Assembly: GCF_007859635.1 (NCBI RefSeq)
Contig: NZ_CP042306.1
Coordinates: 2,232,001 to 2,296,000 of the forward strand
DNA length: 64,000 bases
Origin: Sphingomonas panacisoli
GTDB taxonomy: Bacteria > Pseudomonadota > Alphaproteobacteria > Sphingomonadales > Sphingomonadaceae
Direction of reading: 5' to 3'
Under the pieces are notes generated by a model. That model saw only the letters and a program-made list of their open reading frames with translations, had not been told where the DNA came from and searched no databases. The translations under genes and the position numbers were made by a program. This document shows positions 58,193 through 64,000 of the stretch, piece by piece. Numbering within the stretch: position 1 is the stretch's first letter; each line of letters opens with the position of its first letter.

Positions 58193-59494
58193 ATGCGCCA
58201 CGTCGCAATCATCGGTTCGGGGCCGGCGGGCTATTACACCGCCGAAGCGTGCCAGAAGCAGTTCGGCGACGCGGTGCGGGTCGATATCATCGACCGCCTC
58301 CCCGTCCCCTACGGTCTGATCCGCACCGGCGTCGCGCCCGACCATCAATCGATCAAGGGCGTCAGCCGCCGCTACGAAGCGACCGCGCTGTCGGACAATG
58401 TGCGCTTCGTCGGCAACGTCACGGTCGGCAAGGACGTGACGATCCCGGAATTGCTCGACCTGTACGATGCTGTCGTCATGGCGACCGGCGCACCCGCCGA
58501 CCGGCCGCTCGGCATTCCCGGCGACGATCTGCCCGGCGTCGTGGGGTCGGCCGCGTTCGTCGGCTGGTATAACGGCCACCCCGACTTCGCCGACCTCGCG
58601 CCCGTGCTGAGCGGCCCCGGCGCGGTCGTCGTCGGTGCGGGCAATGTCGCGCTCGACGTTGCGCGTATCCTGGCCAAGACCGGTGAGGAGTTTGCCGGGT
58701 CGGACATTGTCGGCCACGCGCTCGATCATCTCGGCACCGCCGCGCACGAAACGATCACGATCCTCGCGCGGCGGGGCCCGCATCAAATCGCGATGACGCC
58801 GAAGGAACTGGGCGAGCTCGGCCATTTGTCGCGCGCCGCGCCGCACGTCGCCGCCGACGATCTGCCGCCGGAAGCCGACGACGCGCCGCTTGAGCCGGGC
58901 CTGCGCAAGTCGGTCACCCATCTGCGCAACTTCGCGACGGTCGACGTTGCGGCCAAGCCGATCACGATCGACTTCGATTTCTACGCGATGCCGGTCGCGA
59001 TCGAAGGCAACGGCAAGGTCGAGCGCGTTATCGTCGAACGCACCGCGATCGGTGCGGATGGCGGCGCGCACGGCACGGGCGAAACCTATGCAGTGCCGGC
59101 GGCGCTGGTCGTGAGCTGCATCGGCTATCGCACGCCACCGATCGAAGGCGTCCCCTACGACGCCAAGCTCGGGCGCTTCGCCAATGTCGAGGGACGGATC
59201 GGCCCCGGGCTGTACGCCGTCGGCTGGGCGCGGCGCGGGCCGACAGGAACGATCGGCACCAACCGCCCCGATGGCTTCCTGATGGCAGAGCATATCGCCG
59301 AGGACACGATCGACGACAGCGGCAAGGCCGGCCGCCCCGGGCTCGACGCGTTGCTCGTCGAACGCGACACCGACGTCGTCACTTTCCGCGATTGGCAAAA
59401 GATCGAAGCCGCCGAAACCGCCGCCGCGCGCGACGGATCACCCCGCGAAAAGTTCACCAGCATCGACGCGATGCTGGCGGCGCGCGGTGGGTGA
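58193..59494 (+). CDS. Ferredoxin/adrenodoxin-NADP+ reductase-type FAD protein
   Basis: A 433-residue flavoprotein. FAD motif GSGPAGYYTAEA is at about residues 8-19. RLPVPYGLIRTGVAPDHQSIK follows, then the NADP motif VVVGAGNVALDVARIL. The C-terminal GWARRGPTGTIGTNRPDGFLMAEHI is the adrenodoxin-reductase signature. It moves electrons between NADPH and a ferredoxin. The ATG at 58193 has GGGAGGGG at ideal spacing and is preferred over an ATG at 58178. Confidence 0.93.
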   Translation: MRHVAIIGSGPAGYYTAEACQKQFGDAVRVDIIDRLPVPYGLIRTGVAPDHQSIKGVSRRYEATALSDNVRFVGNVTVGKDVTIPELLDLYDAVVMATGAPADRPLGIPGDDLPGVVGSAAFVGWYNGHPDFADLAPVLSGPGAVVVGAGNVALDVARILAKTGEEFAGSDIVGHALDHLGTAAHETITILARRGPHQIAMTPKELGELGHLSRAAPHVAADDLPPEADDAPLEPGLRKSVTHLRNFATVDVAAKPITIDFDFYAMPVAIEGNGKVERVIVERTAIGADGGAHGTGETYAVPAALVVSCIGYRTPPIEGVPYDAKLGRFANVEGRIGPGLYAVGWARRGPTGTIGTNRPDGFLMAEHIAEDTIDDSGKAGRPGLDALLVERDTDVVTFRDWQKIEAAETAAARDGSPREKFTSIDAMLAARGG

Positions 59495-59585
59495 TTCATC
59501 TGCTTGCACGTTAGGATTTGCCTCGGTATAGGCCCCGCTTCCAAGCAGCGGCCGGTCGCGACATATCGCCCGTCCGTCACTCCGT

Positions 59586-59662
59586 CGGGGAGTAGCTCAG
59601 CCTGGTAGAGCACTGCCTTCGGGAGGCAGGGGCCGGAGGTTCGAATCCTCTCTTCCCGACCA
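59586..59662 (+). tRNA. tRNA-Pro (CGG anticodon)
   Basis: A full cloverleaf with anticodon CGG (loop TTCGGGA), acceptor stem CGGGGAG/CTTCCCG, D stem GCTC/GAGC, anticodon stem CTGCC/GGCAG, T loop TTCGAAT and encoded CCA. Confidence 0.95.
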
Positions 59663-59683
59663 TTTCTTACCTGCTGATTGGAA

Positions 59684-60781
59684 CTAGGCACCGTTTTCCG
59701 GCTGGGGGGCATCGGACACGACCGACGTTTGGTCGTGCCGCCAGGATTGTTCGATCTGACGGCGACGATTGTTGAGCGGACGTTCGATCCAGCGGTGCAT
59801 CGCCAGGGCGTAAGCGATCGACGCGGCGAAGGCGCCCAGCGTCGCGGCGACAGGATGCGTGCCGTCCGCTGGCGAGAAGGCCATGATCATACCGGTATGG
59901 ACGAGGTACAACGTGTAGGAGAGCGTCGCGATCTGCCGCGTCAGCTGGTTGTTCAGCGCCGCCGCCACCACTCCCGTATCGCGGATCGCGACGTTGAACA
60001 GGACCAGTAGTCCGCATCCCTGGATGGTGTAGCGGTATGTCTGCCGGAACGCTTCGTCACGGATCGTGAACGTGGGCAGCAACAGGGCCGTGGCCAGCAG
60101 GTAGCCGGCCACCCCTTTGGGCAGGACGTCCTTCCGGTCGATCACCGGGTTGTTCCACAAAGCGAGGATCGAGCCGAACAGGATCGAATCGATCCGCGTA
60201 TGGGTCCAGAAGTTGATGTCCTTGAGATCGACCACCCGCTGCGCTTCCGACAGCCGAACCCCCAGCACGATCGCGCAGAGCCCCACCAGCACGATCGCGC
60301 ACTGGGCCATGCTGAACCGCCGCGCCAGCATCCACAGGAGCAGCGGGAAAGCGACGTAGAAATGCTCTTCGACCGCGAGCGACCACAGGCCGATCGGCAC
60401 GCCGCTGACCGAGAAATAGTTGGTTAGAAATGCGAGATCGAACGGCACGCCGATCCACGACAGCGGGTGGATGACGCCGATCAGCGACAGCACCGCCAGG
60501 AACGCGATGGTGATGTACATCGGCGGCAGGATGCGAACCGCGCGGCGCAAGTAGAATTGGCGAAAACTAATCCGCCCATGCTGCTCGAACTCACGCCGCA
60601 GCAACGTGGTGATCAGATAGCCGCTGAGAAAGAAGAACAGGGTGACGCCGAACTGACCCGGCATCACGTTCTGCAAGCCGACGTGCGAGCACATGACGAT
60701 CGTGATCGCCAGCGCGCGCAGACCATCCAATGCGGGAATCTCCGCTTGATGTCGCGTCGCACCGTCGGTCACTATCGCCAC
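59684..60781 (-). CDS. Membrane acyltransferase (acyltransferase-3 family)
   Basis: A 365-residue O-acyltransferase with about ten membrane helices and no SGNH domain. Signatures are IPALDGLRALAITIVMCSHVGL, GVTLFFFLSGYLITTLL, YLRRAVRILPPMYI, WSLAVEEHFYVAFPLLLWM and TLSYTLYLVHTGMIMAF. It lies at the edge of an exopolysaccharide/exosortase locus and probably acetylates the polymer made there. Confidence 0.9.
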   Translation of the reverse strand: MAIVTDGATRHQAEIPALDGLRALAITIVMCSHVGLQNVMPGQFGVTLFFFLSGYLITTLLRREFEQHGRISFRQFYLRRAVRILPPMYITIAFLAVLSLIGVIHPLSWIGVPFDLAFLTNYFSVSGVPIGLWSLAVEEHFYVAFPLLLWMLARRFSMAQCAIVLVGLCAIVLGVRLSEAQRVVDLKDINFWTHTRIDSILFGSILALWNNPVIDRKDVLPKGVAGYLLATALLLPTFTIRDEAFRQTYRYTIQGCGLLVLFNVAIRDTGVVAAALNNQLTRQIATLSYTLYLVHTGMIMAFSPADGTHPVAATLGAFAASIAYALAMHRWIERPLNNRRRQIEQSWRHDQTSVVSDAPQPENGA

Positions 60782-60825
60782 GGCTCGCCTCTTTTTGCGA
60801 CTAGCGCCCCGTCGTCGGCGCTATC

Positions 60826-61725
60826 TCAATTACTCGGCGTCGCTCCGCCCGGCGCGGGCAACGCGCCCGGCGCACCCGGCGTGCCCGCCGGCGGGGCCGA
60901 GAAGCCCGGTTGATACTGGATCTTCACCTTCGCCTTTTCGGCCGCGAGGCGCTGCTGCAGCATCTTGCCGAGTTCGGCGTTGCGCACGGCGTTGGTCGCG
61001 AACGGACGCACCTGATCGCCCGTCATCGGCGCCGGCTTGTTGCCGGTGATGACGCTGACCGCGACCTTCGCGCCCATCGGCACGACGAACGGCTCGCCCG
61101 ACGGCACCTTCAGGATCTGGGCCATCATCGGCGCCGGCACCATCGCCGAGTCCATCTGGGCATTCCCGCGCTGATACTTGATGCCGTTGCTGTCCAGGAC
61201 CTTGGTGACGTCATCCATGGTCTTCGCGGCGGCGAGACCCTTGACGTAGTCCTGGCGCTTCGGCGTATCGAACTGCAGCTGATCGACCGTGTAGATCGTC
61301 CGCGCCGCGAACATGTTCGAATTGTCCGTCATGTACTTGTCGACCTGACCGGCGGCAGGCGCCTTCATGCTGCCGGCGACCTTCTTCGCCAGCATCTGGA
61401 CGAGCAGCGCGTCCTCGAGCTGCTGGCGGCGGACGATGAATTCGGGGTTCTGGTCTAGACCATCGGTGCGCGCGGCCTTCGCCAGCACCTTGCGCTCGAC
61501 GATCCGCTCAAGCGCGGCATTCTGCACCAGCTTCTTGTCGGCGCCCGCGGGGATCTGCATCGACGCGAGTTCGGCGTTCAGCTCGGTCAGCGTGATTTCG
61601 TCGCCGTCGATCGTCGCCACGACCTGACCGGTCGGCTTCGAATGACAGCCCGCGACGAGCGAAGCAGCGCCCACCGCCAGCAACAGCCAGCCGCGACGGC
61701 GCGAAGAAAACTTGGTCATGTCCAT
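60826..61725 (-). CDS. EpsD-family peptidyl-prolyl isomerase-like lipoprotein
   Basis: A 299-residue protein with lipobox VAGC (Cys at about residue 27). A SurA-like N-terminal helical part follows (VVATIDGDEITLTELNAELASMQIP…VQNAALERIVERKVLAKAA), then a weak parvulin-like region. The tail is Gly/Pro/Ala-rich. This is the EpsD family, found with exosortase and exopolysaccharide genes. The ATG at 61725 is used; a second ATG two codons in is possible. Confidence 0.8.
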   Translation of the reverse strand: MDMTKFSSRRRGWLLLAVGAASLVAGCHSKPTGQVVATIDGDEITLTELNAELASMQIPAGADKKLVQNAALERIVERKVLAKAARTDGLDQNPEFIVRRQQLEDALLVQMLAKKVAGSMKAPAAGQVDKYMTDNSNMFAARTIYTVDQLQFDTPKRQDYVKGLAAAKTMDDVTKVLDSNGIKYQRGNAQMDSAMVPAPMMAQILKVPSGEPFVVPMGAKVAVSVITGNKPAPMTGDQVRPFATNAVRNAELGKMLQQRLAAEKAKVKIQYQPGFSAPPAGTPGAPGALPAPGGATPSN

Positions 61726-61772
61726 CAGTCCTTCATGTGAATTTCGAAAAAAAACGTCGATCCCAAACTCTT

Positions 61773-62477
61773 CTAGGCCAGCGGTCCGAACAGTATCCGG
61801 CGCAACTGAGGCGCCGCCGCATTCCGCAAGTCTTCGATAAACTTGATCATTAGTGGTCGGCTCGATGCCATATCGTCGTTCGGCATCGACACGCGCGCAA
61901 GCATTCCATCGGGGTTGATCCGTGCCAGGTTGGCACGCAGCACGGCGAGCCGCTGTTCCGACCAGCGCACCGGGAATGCTTCGCCGATTCGGGTCCAGTA
62001 TAGGACTTGCTCGCTCCGGCTGTTGCCGATCGCCGAAAAGGCGTTGGCAGGCAGGACCCGATCGGAGGCCAACGGAATCTCGGTGGCGACGGTCGGGGAC
62101 AGGGTATAGCCGCCCGCCGGATAGCAGATTTCCGGCCGATGGATCTGCAACACGCCGTCCTGGAAATTCTTGTAGGCGATCAGCAGCATGATCACCTGCC
62201 CCGCCGGGTCGGAGTACGTCCGGGTGACCAAATTGTCGTACAGTCGCGCGGACAATGCGTCCTCGGGCGGCAGGACCAGCCCGCTGGTCTGCTGGAAATG
62301 CCACGACCCGATCGTATCGGGGACCAGCGCGTTGAACTTGTCGCTCGCGATCGCCGGCGCGATCGGCTGCGGGATGCGCGACATCGCCGCGCCGGACGCC
62401 GCGAGCATCGCACCACCCGCAATGAATGCCCGCCGATTGACGCGGGGGCCGAACCCCGGCTTGCCGTCGTCGGTCAT
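61773..62477 (-). CDS. epsI: Exosortase-associated EpsI protein, V type
   Basis: A 234-residue exported protein. An N-terminal signal with an RR pair (NRRAFIAGGAMLAASGAAMSRI) is followed by the EpsI core: LYDNLVTRTYSDPAGQVIMLLIAYKNFQDGVLQIHRPEICYPAGGY and VLYWTRIGEAFPVRWSEQR. EpsI proteins work with exosortases, often as fused or paired genes. The ATG at 62477 overlaps the exosortase stop. Confidence 0.85.
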   Translation of the reverse strand: MTDDGKPGFGPRVNRRAFIAGGAMLAASGAAMSRIPQPIAPAIASDKFNALVPDTIGSWHFQQTSGLVLPPEDALSARLYDNLVTRTYSDPAGQVIMLLIAYKNFQDGVLQIHRPEICYPAGGYTLSPTVATEIPLASDRVLPANAFSAIGNSRSEQVLYWTRIGEAFPVRWSEQRLAVLRANLARINPDGMLARVSMPNDDMASSRPLMIKFIEDLRNAAAPQLRRILFGPLA

Positions 62478-63475
62478 ACCGCCGCTCCTCCTGCATCGAC
62501 CGGTGCCGGGTTGTTCTCCGACTTGATCCGCCCAAGGATAGGGCCGACCGCGGAGTCGATCCCGAACAGGATCAGCAGCGCCGCTGCGAACATCGTCAGC
62601 CCGGCGAAATTGTGCAGGAAGCCCTGCGCCGCCGCTTCACCGGCATAATAGGTCAGCAGGATCAGGATCAGCACGCGGACGAAATTCGCCGCCATCGCGA
62701 CCGGAATGATGAACAGCGCCAGCACCGCCGCGCGCGCCAGATTACCGGCATGGCGGACATAGATGTAGAATGTCGCAAGCACCGATAGCGAGATAATCGA
62801 GTTGAGCCCCGCGCAGGCGGCCGCCACGAGCAACTGATATTGGCCGATCTGGATCGACACGCCGGTATAGCCGATCGGATAGCCGAACAGCGACAGCAAC
62901 CACACCGCCGTTTCCGTGATCGCGATCTTCATCGGTAGCGTCAGCGCGTAGACCACCGTATCGGGCGGCGGAAAGACGAACGCCATATAGAACAACGGAA
63001 ACGCCAACCGCCGAAGCACCGCGCCGCCCACGATGGCATAGGCGCCGGTGAGCAATACCGCGTACATCACATAGCCTTCGATCTCGACGATCTGCGAGAT
63101 GCGGGCGACGACGTACAGCGCAAGCAACGGCACCATCAGCACGACCGGCCGCCACCAAGGCGGCGGTGCGATCGGCCCGACATCCTTCCACGCGTGATAG
63201 AGCAGCCAGACGCCGGTCAGCAGGACGATCGGGCCGTGCGCGCCCTGTTCGGTCGACCAGCTTTCGCGCGCGACCATCAACATCGTCGGCAACGCGATCG
63301 CCACGGCGCCGGCCGCCAGCACCAGTGCGGCCAACAGCGTCGGCCCCGACCACAAACCGGGACCTCGCGGCGCGATGGCGACCGTCGATCCGCCCGGTGC
63401 GCTGGTCACGGTGCCGTCCACGGAATCGACGATCACCGCCGCACGCTCTGGCGCATTATGGACATCGTCGGTCAT
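62474..63475 (-). CDS. xrtV: Exosortase, V type
   Basis: A 333-residue membrane transpeptidase-like protein with eight or so helices. Predicted catalytic residues are all present: Cys in AAACAGLNSIIS (about residue 221), Arg in AANFVRVLILIL (about 267) and His in GFLHNFAGLTMF (about 288). It should cut at the PEP motif of PEP-CTERM proteins. The V type is inferred from its coupling with EpsI and from the host group. A GTG at 63487 is also possible. Confidence 0.85.
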   Translation of the reverse strand: MTDDVHNAPERAAVIVDSVDGTVTSAPGGSTVAIAPRGPGLWSGPTLLAALVLAAGAVAIALPTMLMVARESWSTEQGAHGPIVLLTGVWLLYHAWKDVGPIAPPPWWRPVVLMVPLLALYVVARISQIVEIEGYVMYAVLLTGAYAIVGGAVLRRLAFPLFYMAFVFPPPDTVVYALTLPMKIAITETAVWLLSLFGYPIGYTGVSIQIGQYQLLVAAACAGLNSIISLSVLATFYIYVRHAGNLARAAVLALFIIPVAMAANFVRVLILILLTYYAGEAAAQGFLHNFAGLTMFAAALLILFGIDSAVGPILGRIKSENNPAPVDAGGAAV

Positions 63476-63528
63476 CGGGCGTGGCACTTTGTCATGTCGT
63501 TCTGAACTTACCTGTCAGCCTCTAACGC

Positions 63529-64000
63529 TCAGTCGTAACTCTTCATCCCGTAGCGATCGCCGTAACCGTAGCCGTAGGGATCGGCGAACCCGCCCTTGTA
63601 GCGGTTCAGCACCGTGCCCAGGCACGGCGCGGGGTGCAGCAAGCGGACCGTTTCCTCGATCTGGCGCGCGGTCGACACGCCGTGGTCGACGACCAGCAGA
63701 TACGCATCGAGATACTCCATGCACATGATCGCATCGTCGTCGGCGAACACCGGCGGCAAGTCGAAGATCATGAGGACGTCCTGCGGCATCGCGCGCAACT
63801 GTTCGATGAACGAGCGGAACCGGTCCGACGCCAGAAGTTCGCTCGACGGCGCCTCGCTGCGGATCGTCGGCACGATCACCAGCTTCGATTCGTTGATCCG
63901 GCAGGCGATGTCGCGGGGATTGTCGATCTTGCCTTCGAGATAGTCGCTCAGACCCTTGTCCGTCGGGTTCCCGAACGTATCCCAGATCGACCCGCGGCGG
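63529..64000 (-). CDS. Bacterial tyrosine autokinase, CpsD/CapB type (partial)
   Basis: The 157 C-terminal residues of a tyrosine autokinase, with the start beyond the window edge. Visible parts are SIWDTFGNPTDKGLSDYLEG, LVIVPTIRSEAPSSELLAS, the Walker B-like VLMIFDLPPVFADDDAI and a tyrosine cluster at the end (YGYGYGDRYGMKSYD). Such kinases control chain length and export of exopolysaccharides through the tyrosine tail. It is upstream of the exosortase gene. Confidence 0.88.
   Translation of the reverse strand, partial: RRGSIWDTFGNPTDKGLSDYLEGKIDNPRDIACRINESKLVIVPTIRSEAPSSELLASDRFRSFIEQLRAMPQDVLMIFDLPPVFADDDAIMCMEYLDAYLLVVDHGVSTARQIEETVRLLHPAPCLGTVLNRYKGGFADPYGYGYGDRYGMKSYD

Overview
High-GC alphaproteobacterial chromosome, most probably a sphingomonad (Sphingomonas or a close relative). 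This rests on RpoB/RpoC and ribosomal proteins of alphaproteobacterial type, an alphaproteobacterial LexA box (GTTC-N7-GTTC), a V-type exosortase/EpsI pair with PEP-CTERM proteins, an NDUFA12-type complex I subunit, and GC-rich palindromic intergenic repeats of the kind common in this group. No phage, insertion sequence, CRISPR array or plasmid functions were seen.

Layout. 1-2.2 kb: end of a lipoprotein gene, a hypoxanthine-DNA glycosylase, and a Y-family DNA polymerase with a LexA box directly before its start. 2.2-7.7 kb: lipoprotein, orphan ParA, aat, DUF2155 and NDUFA12 genes, a TonB-C protein, DUF192, a double cold-shock-domain gene broken by a frameshift, and recX. 7.8-17 kb: a fatty acyl-AMP ligase, a tandem PilZ protein, MarR, an ECF sigma/anti-sigma/fasciclin module, a PEP-CTERM protein, a membrane PAS-GGDEF-EAL protein and tRNA-Trp.

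17-46.8 kb holds the classic transcription/translation cluster in its usual order: secE-nusG, rplK-rplA, rplJ-rplL, rpoB-rpoC. It is pulled apart by three blocks of unrelated genes. Between nusG and rplK lie an AraC regulator, a second PEP-CTERM protein and an exported methyltransferase. Between rplA and rplJ lie DUF3592, an SDR, a DEAD-box helicase, DUF188, and an SO2930-type dihaem cytochrome with a parallel beta-helix lipoprotein. Between rplL and rpoB lie an acyltransferase-SGNH protein, a nitroreductase, and two paralogous proline-rich membrane proteins flanking a CocE-type hydrolase. rpoB has its own strong promoter. rpoC is split by one extra C in a C-run.

46.8-59.7 kb: DUF1993, molybdate transport genes modABC, a giant GH18-like/polysaccharide deacetylase/glycosyltransferase fusion, a small secreted protein, lepA with a co-transcribed methyltransferase, the NAD-salvage pair pnuC/nadR-kinase, a CsgG-like protein with an SH3-like tail, a ferredoxin-NADP reductase-type flavoprotein and tRNA-Pro. 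59.7-64 kb: the edge of an exopolysaccharide/exosortase locus (acyltransferase, EpsD, EpsI, exosortase, tyrosine autokinase). The two PEP-CTERM proteins at 13.9 and 19.2 kb are likely clients of that exosortase.

The points most worth following up are the rpoC and cold-shock frameshifts, two genes that seem to start at CTG inside a CTGA overlap, the conserved-end overlap of aat with the DUF2155 gene, the paralogous proline-rich pair, and the three-domain glycan enzyme.
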